Source of the DNA: Paractinoplanes aksuensis
GTDB taxonomy: Bacteria > Actinomycetota > Actinomycetes > Mycobacteriales > Micromonosporaceae
Assembly (NCBI RefSeq): GCF_024137025.1
Contig: NZ_JAMYJR010000001.1
Location: 341,541 to 405,540 of the forward strand
DNA length: 64,000 bases
Direction: 5' to 3'
Made by a program: the position numbers and the translations under genes. Of the stretch, positions 8,552 through 16,394 are shown piece after piece. The notes under the pieces are model-generated. The model ran no database searches, was not told the origin of the DNA, and was given only the letters and a program-made list of their open reading frames with translations. Numbering within the stretch: the first letter of the stretch is position 1; each line of letters begins with the position of its first letter.

Positions 8552-8884
8552 GTGGACGAGCGATACCGACCATCCTCTTTGCGAGTCATGGCCGAGTACG
8601 ACGGCGACGGTGTATGGGACTACGACTCGGATCACTACGGCCCAGTGGCGCTGGACGCCCTGGGCGTGAGCGCAGAACTCGTCCAGCGGCTCAAAGAGTG
8701 GAGCCACCGGTACCAGGCGACAGCGCTGACCGACTTCGAGTTCCCCAGCCCGGACGACGAACGGCACTGGATCAACCAGGGCCTGGGGCTGGCCTACGAC
8801 CTGCAGAACGCGCTGCCCGACATCGACATCAGCTACGCCCACGACGCCGACAACAGACCAGTCCGCGAACGACGAGGTCCGTAA
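8552..8884 (+). CDS. Hypothetical acidic protein
   Basis: 110 aa from GTG 8552, or 98 aa from ATG 8588. Rich in Asp, Tyr and Trp (EYDGDGVWDYDSDHYGP), no membrane segment, no Cys. I recall similar small proteins in actinobacteria near polymorphic-toxin immunity genes, but I cannot assign a family. 48 bp downstream of the MBL gene on the same strand, so possibly co-transcribed. Confidence 0.55.
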   Translation: MDERYRPSSLRVMAEYDGDGVWDYDSDHYGPVALDALGVSAELVQRLKEWSHRYQATALTDFEFPSPDDERHWINQGLGLAYDLQNALPDIDISYAHDADNRPVRERRGP

Positions 8885-9461
8885 CAGCCACCCTCGCCTG
8901 CCGTTGGGCCTGGAGGACGCCGTACCGGTCCTCGATCCCTGACCGTACGACGAATACGTCTTCCCCGGTCTGCGCCCATGGCAGAGCCCGCCCCTGGCCC
9001 GGCCCGAACGGGCTCGACCAGACACCACCGAGCCGACTGCCGTGCCGCCGTTCGCTCATCGGCGGCTCGCCCAGGCCGATCGGGGCGCGACTCGCGGCCG
9101 TCAGGCGCACTTGACCACGGCCGCACTACGAGGGCGCCGGGAACGTGCGTTCGTCAGGTGCGTATCCAGCGGGCGACCAGCGCGCTGACGTGCTCCTGCT
9201 GCCTGGTGACGGTGGCCAGATCGGGGAAGTCCATGACCGCGCGATCGAGGGCCGGCCATGTCAGCAGCCCGGAAGGGGCCTCGAACGCGAACGTGGCGGC
9301 GTCCGATGGGATGACGACAGGTGGCGCTGGATCAGTCCCGGAGGACGCAGCGGGCCCGAGCCTGAGCACCTGCGGTAGCGCTACCGAGCCTTGACCGCCG
9401 AATTGCGCGCAGGCGGCTTCGCCGAGCCGAGCGACGGCCGGCCGAGCGGATCGCCGCCCCC
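8885..9461. other. Weakly coding interval
   Basis: About 580 bp between two hypothetical genes. Open frames on both strands are short, rich in Arg and Pro, and lack ribosome sites. One minus-strand frame (9154-9369, listed separately) looks better than the others. The interval may hold remnants of decayed genes; I see no mobile element, RNA or inverted-repeat structure. Confidence 0.4.
9154..9369 (-). CDS. Possible small hypothetical protein or gene remnant
   Basis: 71-aa frame with GC-rich third positions. The C-terminal half (DFPDLATVTRQQEHVSALVA and following WIRT) reads like a genuine protein end, but the N-terminus is disordered and no ribosome site is evident. It could be the 3' end of a decayed gene. 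No family recognised. Confidence 0.25.
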   Translation of the reverse strand: MLRLGPAASSGTDPAPPVVIPSDAATFAFEAPSGLLTWPALDRAVMDFPDLATVTRQQEHVSALVARWIRT

Positions 9462-9896
9462 GTGAAGCGCAATACCGAGGTGCTGGTAGCGGCTGCGGAA
9501 GCCATCGCTGCTACCGAGCCGGGCTGGGACGATGAAATGCGGGTGGCCTATGACCGGCAGGCCGAAGCGCGCTACTACGGCCGATCACTGGCCGCCACCG
9601 GTGTCGGGCGCGGCATCCGGTACGACAACACCGAAGGTTCGGATCCGATCGTCCTGAGCCGCTATGCCCGCCCCGGCTTGCCGGTGCTGGCGGACGACAT
9701 CGACGTGCTCGGCGTTCGGCTGCTCGAGTCCTCGGCCGGTTTGCTCGGCCGGCGACCGATGGTGTACGCCCGTATCGTCGATGACGATGCTGTTCTCGTA
9801 GACGAAATTGTCAGCTGGTGGGGAGTCTTGCTGGGCCTGTCTCGGCGTCAGCTGCCGATCCGAATTCGGCAGCTCCAGGCGCTACGCCACATGTGA
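9462..9896 (+). CDS. Hypothetical protein
   Basis: 144 aa from GTG 9462. Soluble, with an N-terminal helix (VLVAAAEAIAATEPGWDDEM) and a central YDRQAEARYYGRS stretch. C-terminal Trp-Trp-Gly segment followed by a basic tail. No recognised domain. It lies alone between a weakly coding interval and a small membrane protein. Base composition is somewhat less GC-rich than that of the flanking core genes. Confidence 0.45.
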   Translation: MKRNTEVLVAAAEAIAATEPGWDDEMRVAYDRQAEARYYGRSLAATGVGRGIRYDNTEGSDPIVLSRYARPGLPVLADDIDVLGVRLLESSAGLLGRRPMVYARIVDDDAVLVDEIVSWWGVLLGLSRRQLPIRIRQLQALRHM

Positions 9897-10122
9897 GCCC
9901 GCCGGTCGGTGTCCGGTCCTTCCGTCCCGGCTTGCCGGCATCCTCCTGGAACGGGACCGCACCGATCGACGCGTCGTCCGGTGACCAGAACCGGCACCGG
10001 CTGTCACGTCCGGATGCACAGGTGCAGCGAGCACTTCGGCGTTCTGCGCCTGGGCAGTTCGTCAGACGGGGTATGTCGAACGAGTCGGCGTTCGTGACGA
10101 CCGGACGATCTAGTCTTGTGCC

Positions 10123-10260
10123 GTGGACGGAAGAGACATCGGGTGGGTGCTTGTCTTCCTGCTGGGCGTTGCCGTGCTGTATCGGGTGATCCGGACGGCC
10201 GTTGCGCACGGCATCGCCGATGCCGAGGAGAAGCGGCGTAAGGCCGACCGGGCCTCTTGA
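10123..10260 (+). CDS. Small single-pass membrane protein
   Basis: 45 aa from GTG 10123 to TGA 10260. Layout: short acidic N-terminus, one hydrophobic helix (GWVLVFLLGVAVLYRVIR, about residues 7-24), then a charged tail (ADAEEKRRKADRAS). This positive-inside single-span layout is typical of small bacterial membrane proteins. Function unknown. No partner gene is adjacent on this strand. Confidence 0.45.
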   Translation: MDGRDIGWVLVFLLGVAVLYRVIRTAVAHGIADAEEKRRKADRAS

Positions 10261-10321
10261 CGGCCGGTTGAAAAGCAACTCCGGCCGGCGCTCGTCGCGG
10301 CCGGTCCGGACGTCGCGTTTG

Positions 10322-10759
10322 TCAGTCAGGATCGATGACGGGGATCGGGTTTCCGAGTTCCCAGAACCTGTCGATCGCTTCCCAGTACTTCGCGGACAGG
10401 GGGCGGAGCCAAGGCCGGAACGCCTCCGGGTCGACGCCGCGCGAGGTGACGGTCTGCATCTGCATGCCTTCGAGATAGCCAATCACGCCCAGCTCCGAGA
10501 CGTACTGGTCGCCACGAAGGATCAGATGCTCGATGTAGTCGAAGGCGGCATCGAACTCGCTTATCTCTCTCGCGGCCAGGCGGTCGGCAAGGTGGCCGAC
10601 CACCCAGGCTGCGTCCTGATAGCCAAGACGGCCACCGGGAGAGCCCGGGTCGGCGTTGTCGTCAGCAATCTCGGCCCACTCGTCTGCCAGTGACGGAAGC
10701 GCAGTCAGTAGGAGCGCAGGGACCTGCTCAGCGGTGACACGTGGTTCGGTGGACCCCAT
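10322..10759 (-). CDS. Hypothetical protein, possibly DUF7674-like
   Basis: 145 aa, soluble, acidic. The central region YIEHLILRGDQYVSELGVIG and the following GYLEGMQ resemble a small family of conserved proteins often found as orphan or immunity-type genes (DUF7674-like by recollection, not checked). The ATG at 10759 is upstream of and divergent from the NAD(P)-binding gene at 10958. No signal peptide or membrane segment. Confidence 0.6.
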   Translation of the reverse strand: MGSTEPRVTAEQVPALLLTALPSLADEWAEIADDNADPGSPGGRLGYQDAAWVVGHLADRLAAREISEFDAAFDYIEHLILRGDQYVSELGVIGYLEGMQMQTVTSRGVDPEAFRPWLRPLSAKYWEAIDRFWELGNPIPVIDPD

Positions 10760-10888
10760 GCAGCCCAGCCTAGTCAGGAAGGTTGCTGAGCGAACGCGTC
10801 CAGACCTGCGGCAGCGGTGCCGAGGCAGCGGTCACGACGCGAACTCCGCTCGCCGCATGCGCGCTCACCGGGTGTGGTGCAGGTCGCA

Positions 10889-10915
10889 TGTCACAGGGGG
10901 TGGGGCTGTTCGGTC
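10889..10915 (+). promoter_or_regulatory. ECF41-type promoter of the NAD(P)-binding protein gene
   Basis: TGTCACA (10889-10895), 16-bp spacer, GGTC (10912-10915). ECF41 sigma factors are known to use TGTCACA with a 16-bp spacer to CGTC. The -10 element ends 43 bp before ATG 10958, the same distance as at the two other copies near this sigma gene (15343-15369, 16327-16353). Confidence 0.7.
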
Positions 10916-10957
10916 GAAGTTGGCAACTGAGGCCATTGGATGAGGGATGTGACGGGC

Positions 10958-11698
10958 ATGAAGATTGCCGTGCTGGGTGGGACCGGGCTGATCGGGTCGC
11001 AGGTTGTCAAGCTGATGCGGGAGCACGGTCACGAGGCGGAGCCGCTGTCGCCGGCCAACGGGGTCGACCTGCTGACGGGGGAGGGGCTCGACCAGGGGCT
11101 CAAGGGGGCCGACGTCGTGGTCAACCTGACCAACTCGCCTACGTTCGATGACAAGTCGATTCCGTTCTTCCGGACGACCATGGAGAACATGCTGGCCGCG
11201 GCCGAGCGGCAAGGGGTCGGGCACGCGGTGATCCTGTCGATCGTCGGTGTCGACCAGGTGCCGGGGCTCGACTACTACAAGGCCAAGGTGCTGCAGGAGG
11301 AGATCCTCAAGGGCGGGCCGGTGCCGTGGTCGATCGTGCGGGCGGGGCAGTTCTTCGAGTTCATGAAGTCGGTGCTGTCGTGGGTGGTCGACGGGGACAA
11401 TGTGCACCTGCCGTCGACGCCGATCCAGCCGCTCGCTTCGGCCGAGATCGCCCGCAAGGTGGCGCAGGTGTCGGCGGGCAAGCCGCTGAACGACGTCGTG
11501 AACATCGTCGGGCCCGAGGTGTTCCCGCTCGACGAGTTGGGGCGCATCGCCCTGGCCGCCAAGAACGACCCGCGGAAGATCGTCACCGACAACACGGCCG
11601 GCATGTTCGCCGCGGTCGAGGGTGACGTGCTGACCGGCCCGGCCGGCTCGGTCATCGCCACCCAGACTTTCCGCGAGTTCCTCGCCGCCCAGAACTGA
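10958..11698 (+). CDS. NAD(P)-binding atypical SDR (NmrA/epimerase-like)
   Basis: About 246 aa. Rossmann fold starts at once (MKIAVLGGTGLIGSQVVKL, GxxGxxG). It lacks the YxxxK catalytic pair of classical SDRs and resembles NAD(P)H-binding NmrA/epimerase-like proteins. ATG 10958 is preferred over ATG 10940 because it puts the Rossmann motif at the N-terminus and matches the promoter-to-start distance of the two other ECF41-type promoters. ECF41 sigma factors typically control an oxidoreductase, epimerase or carboxymuconolactone decarboxylase; this would be the epimerase-like member. Substrate unknown. Confidence 0.88.
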   Translation: MKIAVLGGTGLIGSQVVKLMREHGHEAEPLSPANGVDLLTGEGLDQGLKGADVVVNLTNSPTFDDKSIPFFRTTMENMLAAAERQGVGHAVILSIVGVDQVPGLDYYKAKVLQEEILKGGPVPWSIVRAGQFFEFMKSVLSWVVDGDNVHLPSTPIQPLASAEIARKVAQVSAGKPLNDVVNIVGPEVFPLDELGRIALAAKNDPRKIVTDNTAGMFAAVEGDVLTGPAGSVIATQTFREFLAAQN

Positions 11699-11715
11699 AG
11701 CGGATTGCGGGCCGG

Positions 11716-12552
11716 TCAGGGCTGATAGGAGGCGCCCAGCACCGAGAGCAGCTCGAGTTTCTCAGCGCTCTCGGTGCCGGGCGTCGCTGTGTAGACCACG
11801 ACTTGCTGCGATTGGTCGGGGTCGATCAGGCGCTGGCAGAACAGTTCGATCGCGCCCACCTGGGGATGCACCAGCCGAACCTGGCCACAGTAGGGCCCGG
11901 CCACCGGATGCTCCTTCCACAACGCCGCGAACGCCGGACTCTCGCGCAGCAGGGCCGCCACCAGCGCCCCGGCGCGGGAGTCAGCGCCGTCCCGGGTGTA
12001 CGACGAATGCAGGTCGGCCACGATCAGCCGGCTCTGCTCGTCGTGGTCCTCCGGGGGATAGGCCGCCCGGGCCGCCGGATCCGTGAACCACCGGTAGTGT
12101 TTGCTGCGCGCGAGCCCACTGTGGACACTCTCGTCCCCGATCAGAGCGACCGACAACGGCGTCTGCAGCAGCGTCTCGCCCAGCGAGCTCACCACCTGCG
12201 CCGCCACCCCCTGCAGGCCGTCGAAGATGCGCCGCATGCCCGGGTTGATGTGGTCGGTGTCCGTGGCCCGCCGGCCCACCGCGTAGCCCGCGAGCCGGAA
12301 CAGATGCTCGCGCTCCTCGAGCGAGAGCCGCAGCGCGCGAGCCAACGCCTCCAGGATCTGCTCCGACGGGTGCGGCCCGCGCGGCTGCTCCAACCGCGTG
12401 TAGTAGTCGATCGACATGCCGGCCAGCACCGCGACCTCTTCCCGCCGCAGCCCCCGCGTACGCCGCCGGCGCCCGCGCGGCAGGCCCACGTCCTCGGGTT
12501 GCAGCGCTTCCCGGCGCGTGCGCAGGTAGTCGGCGAGAAGAGCGCGGTCCAT
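11716..12552 (-). CDS. XRE-family regulator with MmyB-like ligand-binding domain
   Basis: 278 aa. N-terminal helix-turn-helix around residues 10-70 (RTRGLRREEVAVLAGMSIDYYTRLEQ), then a PAS-like MmyB domain (about 100-270) that in this family binds fatty acyl or other small ligands. Start ATG 12552 lies 2 bp after the stop of the SDR at 12555, so the two are co-transcribed. In actinobacteria this regulator type is usually paired with one SDR gene and controls it; that arrangement is kept here. Confidence 0.88.
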   Translation of the reverse strand: MDRALLADYLRTRREALQPEDVGLPRGRRRRTRGLRREEVAVLAGMSIDYYTRLEQPRGPHPSEQILEALARALRLSLEEREHLFRLAGYAVGRRATDTDHINPGMRRIFDGLQGVAAQVVSSLGETLLQTPLSVALIGDESVHSGLARSKHYRWFTDPAARAAYPPEDHDEQSRLIVADLHSSYTRDGADSRAGALVAALLRESPAFAALWKEHPVAGPYCGQVRLVHPQVGAIELFCQRLIDPDQSQQVVVYTATPGTESAEKLELLSVLGASYQP

Positions 12553-12554
12553 CC

Positions 12555-13454
12555 TCAGGCCGCCGGAACGGAGCCGAAAGAGACGCCGGTCAGAGAGGCC
12601 GACACGTCCCACAGCCGGTCGGCCGCGGCGAGGTCCCGGGCGGGCTTGTAGACGGCCAGCTCGGTCGCCTTCCCGGTGAACTGCCCGATCCCGTCCGGCC
12701 CGTACAGCCGCCCACCCGCAGCCCTGGTCGCCAACAGCGCGGGCAACAGCCCCTGATCAACCCCCTGCACGAAGACCCCCCAACGGGCCAGCCGCGACAT
12801 GATGGCCTCGAGCCGGGCCGGTTTGTCCCGCCCCAGGTTCGGCCCGGCCGCGTAGAGCCCGGTCAACGTCGTGCCCGGATGCGCCGCATTGCTGACGATG
12901 CCCCACTCCGCGTCTCGCGACCGCCGGTCGAGTTCGAGTGCGAACATCAGATTCGCCAACTTCGACTGCCCGTACGCCTTGATGGCCGCGTACTTGCCGG
13001 TGCTCTGCAGGTCTTCGAAGTTGATCTTCGCGCTGCGGGCGGCGCTGCTGGTCATCGTCGTAACGTGGGCCTTCCCCTCGCGCAGCTGCGGCAGCAACCG
13101 GGCCGTCAACGCGAAGTGCCCCAGATGGTTGGTGCCGAACTGCAGCTCGAACCCGTCGGCCGTGGTCTGCCGGACCGGCGGCGCCATCAGGCCGGCGTTG
13201 TTGACGAGCAGGTCGATCGGCCGGTCCACCGTCCCGGCGAACGCCGCCACCGAATCGAGCGACGCCAGATCCAGCGCCCCCATCGTGACGCGGGCGTCCG
13301 GCACCTCGGCCCGGATGCGCGCCACCGCGGCCTCGCCCTTGGCCGGGTCACGGACGGGCAGCAGCAGCTCGGCGCCACCGGCGGCCAGTCGGGTGGCCAG
13401 GCCCAGGCCCACGCCACTGCTCGCCCCGGTCACCACAGCCAGCTTCGTACTCAC
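12555..13454 (-). CDS. Short-chain dehydrogenase/reductase
   Basis: 299-aa classical SDR with TGASSGVG cofactor motif near the N-terminus, NNAGLMAPP in the middle and the catalytic YGQSK (Tyr, Lys) in [10 protein letters not shown]. Start GTG 13454 follows GGGAG by about 7 bases; an upstream extension to 13490 lacks one. First gene of a two-gene operon with the XRE regulator. Similar enzymes are annotated as retinol- or protochlorophyllide-type reductases; the substrate here is unknown. Confidence 0.9.
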   Translation of the reverse strand: MSTKLAVVTGASSGVGLGLATRLAAGGAELLLPVRDPAKGEAAVARIRAEVPDARVTMGALDLASLDSVAAFAGTVDRPIDLLVNNAGLMAPPVRQTTADGFELQFGTNHLGHFALTARLLPQLREGKAHVTTMTSSAARSAKINFEDLQSTGKYAAIKAYGQSKLANLMFALELDRRSRDAEWGIVSNAAHPGTTLTGLYAAGPNLGRDKPARLEAIMSRLARWGVFVQGVDQGLLPALLATRAAGGRLYGPDGIGQFTGKATELAVYKPARDLAAADRLWDVSASLTGVSFGSVPAA

Positions 13455-13521
13455 GAGAAACTCCCAGGTCAGATGCGGATTTGACTCCACCTTGACGCGG
13501 CCCGGCGGCCGTAACCATGGT

Positions 13522-13869
13522 CTATGAGTACAAGCTCCAGCGCCGCAGCTTGTCGGGGTTGAGCACTATCCAGAGGGTGGCGATCTCCCACGGACTGCCG
13601 GTGGCCACCAGCACCGCCAACGGGGTGCCGTCGGCGCGGCGGGCGATCAGGCCCGGCAACCCGTTGACGGTTTCCCGGGCCAGCGCGGCCCCGGCCAACA
13701 GGCTCAACAGCAGCAGCGCGACCTCGACCGCGCCCCGCACGGGCTCGTGCGGGGCGGGCACCAGGCCGCCGCCGTCGCAGACCGCCACGACGTCGGGGGA
13801 CAGCAGGGACTCGATGGCGGCGAGATCGGCGGATTCGCAGGCGGCAGCGAGCAGATGGACCAGTTGCAT
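13522..13869 (-). CDS. Free-standing SnoaL-like domain related to the ECF41 C-terminal domain
   Basis: 115-aa NTF2/SnoaL-like protein, 17 bp downstream of the NADH dehydrogenase gene and in its operon. It aligns by eye with the C-terminal domain of the sigma factor at 15379 ([14 protein letters not shown] against [24 protein letters not shown] against LWLMNPQKI). ECF41 sigma factors carry conserved DGGG and NPDKL motifs in this domain. The free copy keeps both, while the sigma factor has diverged at both. It may therefore act on the sigma factor in trans, or bind a ligand for it. No sigma2 or sigma4 sequence is present. Confidence 0.8.
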   Translation of the reverse strand: MQLVHLLAAACESADLAAIESLLSPDVVAVCDGGGLVPAPHEPVRGAVEVALLLLSLLAGAALARETVNGLPGLIARRADGTPLAVLVATGSPWEIATLWIVLNPDKLRRWSLYS

Positions 13870-13886
13870 CGGCCGGACGGCTCGGC

Positions 13887-15299
13887 TCAGGCCTGCGTGT
13901 CGGCGGTGGCCTGCGTGTCGGCGATGGCCTGCGTGTCCGCGATAGCCCGCGTGTCCGGGGTGGCCCGCGTGTCCGCGGTGGCCCGGGCCGGCTCGCCACC
14001 GGTCTCGAACGCCTGGCGCGGGTGCTGCACGGAGGCCAGCGACACGATGTCGCGCCCGTAGAACACGGCCGTGATCCACACCGCGAGGACCCGTACCTTG
14101 CGCTCCCAGGTCGGCACGGCCAGCACGTGGTAGCCCCGGTGCATCACCCAGGCCGGGAATCCCTTGATCACGATGCCGTGCCACTGGAAGATGCCCCGCC
14201 CGAGACCCAGCGTCGCCACCACACCCAGGCTGGCGTGCTTGTAGGGCCTGGCCTTCCGTCCGCGCAGGGTGGCGATCAGGTTCTTGGCCAAGAGCTTTCC
14301 CTGGCGTACGGCGTGCTGGGCGTTCGGCACGGTGGCCGCGCCCGGCCGTTCGATCGCCAGGTCGGGCACCGCCGCGTCGTCGCCGGCCGCCCACGCGTCC
14401 TCGATCGGCTCCTCCGGCGTGCCCACCCGCAGGTCGGCCCGCACCACGACCTGGCCGCGGGCGTCGATCGGCAGGTCGGTGTGGTTGTGCACCATCGGGT
14501 TGGCGCCGTTGCCGGCCGTCCACACGATCAGCTCGGAGTCGAACTCCTCGCCGGTCGAGAGCACGATGTGCCCGTCGGTGGCCGAGCGCAGTTGGGCGTT
14601 GAGGTGCACGTGCCCGCCGCGCTTCTCGAGGTGTTCGACGACCCAGCGCCCGGGCCCGTCGGTCACCTCGGGCAGGATGCGGTCGCGCGCCTCGACCAGG
14701 TGGAAGCTCAGCTCGGCCGGGTCGAGCTCGGGATACTTCTTGACCAGGGCCTGGCCCAGCGACATCAGCTCGCCGAAGCCCTCGACCCCCGAGAAGCCGC
14801 CGCCGACGAAGGTGACGGTCAGCAGCCGCCGCCGGTGCGGGCCGCGCGGCAACGTCGCCGCATGATCGAAGGCGGTCAGCATCCGGTCGCGGATGGCCAC
14901 GGCCTCCTCGACGTGTTTCATGCCGATGGCGTGTTCGGCGACACCCGGAATGGCCAGTTTGCGGGTCACCGCCCCCGCGGTGACGACCAGAATGTCGTAC
15001 GCCAATGGGAAGCTCTCTCCGACGGCCGGTTGCACCTGGACCGTGCGGTGGGCGTGGTCGATCGTCGTGACCGAGCCGTTGATCAGCTGTGTCTTCCTCA
15101 GGTGGCGGCGATGCGCGACCGCCGCGTGCCGCGCCTCGACCGAGCCGGCCACGACCTCGGGCAGAAAGGGCTGATACGTCATGTAGGGGCGCGGATCGAC
15201 GATGATGACCTTCGCCTCGCCCCGGCGGAGCTTCTTCTCCAGCTTCCAGGCCGTGTAGAAGCCGGCATAGCCACCGCCGACCACCAGTATCGTCCGCAT
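13887..15299 (-). CDS. ndh: Type II NADH dehydrogenase-like FAD oxidoreductase
   Basis: 470-aa single-subunit NADH:quinone oxidoreductase type. FAD motif MRTILVVGGGYAGFYTAWKL, NADH-binding motif VTFVGGGFSGVEGFGE, later WAAGDDAAVPD, and a C-terminal hydrophobic segment (VRVLAVWITAVFYGRDIVSL) that would bind the membrane. The last ~30 residues are five 6-residue repeats of A-(T/I)-A-D-T-(Q/R) type encoded by 18-bp tandem repeats. Start ATG 15299. An ECF41-type promoter lies upstream (15343-15369), so it belongs to the sigma factor's own regulon. Confidence 0.92.
   Translation of the reverse strand: MRTILVVGGGYAGFYTAWKLEKKLRRGEAKVIIVDPRPYMTYQPFLPEVVAGSVEARHAAVAHRRHLRKTQLINGSVTTIDHAHRTVQVQPAVGESFPLAYDILVVTAGAVTRKLAIPGVAEHAIGMKHVEEAVAIRDRMLTAFDHAATLPRGPHRRRLLTVTFVGGGFSGVEGFGELMSLGQALVKKYPELDPAELSFHLVEARDRILPEVTDGPGRWVVEHLEKRGGHVHLNAQLRSATDGHIVLSTGEEFDSELIVWTAGNGANPMVHNHTDLPIDARGQVVVRADLRVGTPEEPIEDAWAAGDDAAVPDLAIERPGAATVPNAQHAVRQGKLLAKNLIATLRGRKARPYKHASLGVVATLGLGRGIFQWHGIVIKGFPAWVMHRGYHVLAVPTWERKVRVLAVWITAVFYGRDIVSLASVQHPRQAFETGGEPARATADTRATPDTRAIADTQAIADTQATADTQA
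13891..13980. repeat. Five 18-bp tandem repeats at the 3' end of ndh
   Basis: Units begin at 13891, 13909, 13927, 13945 and 13963 (plus-strand consensus GCC(T/C)GCGTGTC(G/C)GCG(G/A)TG). They encode hexapeptide repeats at the very C-terminus of the dehydrogenase and keep frame. Probably slipped-strand expansion of a dispensable tail. Confidence 0.85.
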
Positions 15300-15342
15300 C
15301 GTGCCCTCTGTTCTCCCGCTGACGAGCTTTCTCGCTCACTAG

Positions 15343-15369
15343 GACCGGGAACGGCGCGGGAATGTGACA
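15343..15369 (-). promoter_or_regulatory. ECF41-type promoter of the ndh-SnoaL operon
   Basis: On the minus strand, TGTCACA (complement of 15363-15369), 16-bp spacer, GGTC (complement of 15343-15346). The -10 element ends 44 bp before the ndh start. Same motif and spacing as at 10889 and 16327. It lies between the sigma gene stop and ndh, so ndh can be transcribed without read-through from the sigma gene. Confidence 0.75.
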
Positions 15370-15378
15370 GGGTGTCCG

Positions 15379-16248
15379 TCAGCTCACAGCGGCGATCTTC
15401 TGCGGATTCATCAGCCACAGCACCTGCTCGATGCCGTCCGCGGACACGTCCAGGGCCAGCACGGCGAGCGTGTCCGGCCCGCGGTGCAGCACGGCGCTGG
15501 TCTGGCCGTTCATAGTGATGTAGCGGACCTCGACGCCGTCCCACCACCAGGCCGAGAACGCGGCGATGTACTTGGCCACGCGGGCCGCGCCGACCACCGC
15601 GCGCCGCGAGACCTGGCGGGCCCCGTTGCCGTCGCTGATGCTGGCCACCTCGGCCGCGAACAGCTTCTCGAGCCCCTGCATGTCGCCGTTGCGGGCGGCG
15701 GTGATGAACGTGGCCAGCAGCTCGCGCTGGGCCGTGGTCGACACCGGGGCCTTGCGTTCGCCGGTGACGTGCTTGCGGGCCCGGCTCACCAACTGGCGGA
15801 CGGCGGGCTCGTTGCTGCCGAGGATGTCGGCGATGTTCCCGTACGGGTAATCGAACGCCTCGCGAAGCACATAGGCCGCCCGCTCGTTGGGTGTCAGCTT
15901 CTCGAGCAGCATCAGCACCGCGAACTCGAGCGCGTTGCCGGTCTCGGCCCCCAGATAGGGGTCGGCGCTCGTGTCGACCGGCTCGGGCAGCCACGGCCCG
16001 ACGTACGTCTCGCGCCGCACCCGGGCCGACTGCAGGTTGTTGATCGCGAGCCGGGTCGCCGTGGTGGCCAGGAAGGCGCCCGGGTTCTCCACGGTGTCGC
16101 GGTCGTACGTCTGCCAGCGCACCCAGACGTCCTGCACGAGGTCCTCGGCCTCGGTCGCGCTGCCCAGCATGCGATAGGCGATCCCGAACAACCGAGGCCG
16201 CACCTCCGTGAACACCCGTGCTGCCTCGTTCAGATCACCCAGACCCAT
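15379..16248 (-). CDS. sigJ: ECF41-family RNA polymerase sigma factor (SigJ-like)
   Basis: 289-aa extracytoplasmic-function sigma factor with a fused SnoaL domain. Sigma2 (about 10-75: RLFGIAYRMLGSATEAEDLV, DVWVRWQTYD), linker with the ECF41 signature GPWLPEP, sigma4 HTH (about 110-170: NERAAYVLREAFDYPYGNIA), then SnoaL (about 180-285). The usual DGGG and NPDKL motifs of the SnoaL part are here DGNG and NPQK. ECF41 factors use this domain instead of a separate anti-sigma factor. Start ATG 16248; divergent from the hydrolase at 16395. Predicted targets are the three TGTCACA-N16-GGTC promoters. No such motif lies upstream of sigJ itself. Confidence 0.92.
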   Translation of the reverse strand: MGLGDLNEAARVFTEVRPRLFGIAYRMLGSATEAEDLVQDVWVRWQTYDRDTVENPGAFLATTATRLAINNLQSARVRRETYVGPWLPEPVDTSADPYLGAETGNALEFAVLMLLEKLTPNERAAYVLREAFDYPYGNIADILGSNEPAVRQLVSRARKHVTGERKAPVSTTAQRELLATFITAARNGDMQGLEKLFAAEVASISDGNGARQVSRRAVVGAARVAKYIAAFSAWWWDGVEVRYITMNGQTSAVLHRGPDTLAVLALDVSADGIEQVLWLMNPQKIAAVS

Positions 16249-16326
16249 GCGTGCCCCCTCCCGGCCCGTTCATCCTGGCGCGCTGACCTGCTCTTTCACC
16301 AGTTTCTGGCCAGTGACCATCAATAC

Positions 16327-16353
16327 CGTCACAGAACCGCGGGCTGTCCGGTC
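16327..16353 (+). promoter_or_regulatory. ECF41-type promoter of the alpha/beta hydrolase
   Basis: CGTCACA (16327-16333), 16-bp spacer, GGTC (16350-16353), 42 bp before ATG 16395. One base off in the -35 relative to the copies at 10889 and 15363. Lies in the divergent region between sigJ and the hydrolase. Confidence 0.7.
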
Positions 16354-16394
16354 ACCGCTCCAGAACCGCATTTCCGCTTCCGAGGGGGAAGATC

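Noticed and set aside
16249..16394. ECF41-type promoter for the sigma gene itself
   Set aside because: No TGTCACA-N16-(C/G)GTC occurs on the minus strand of this gap; autoregulation is not supported.
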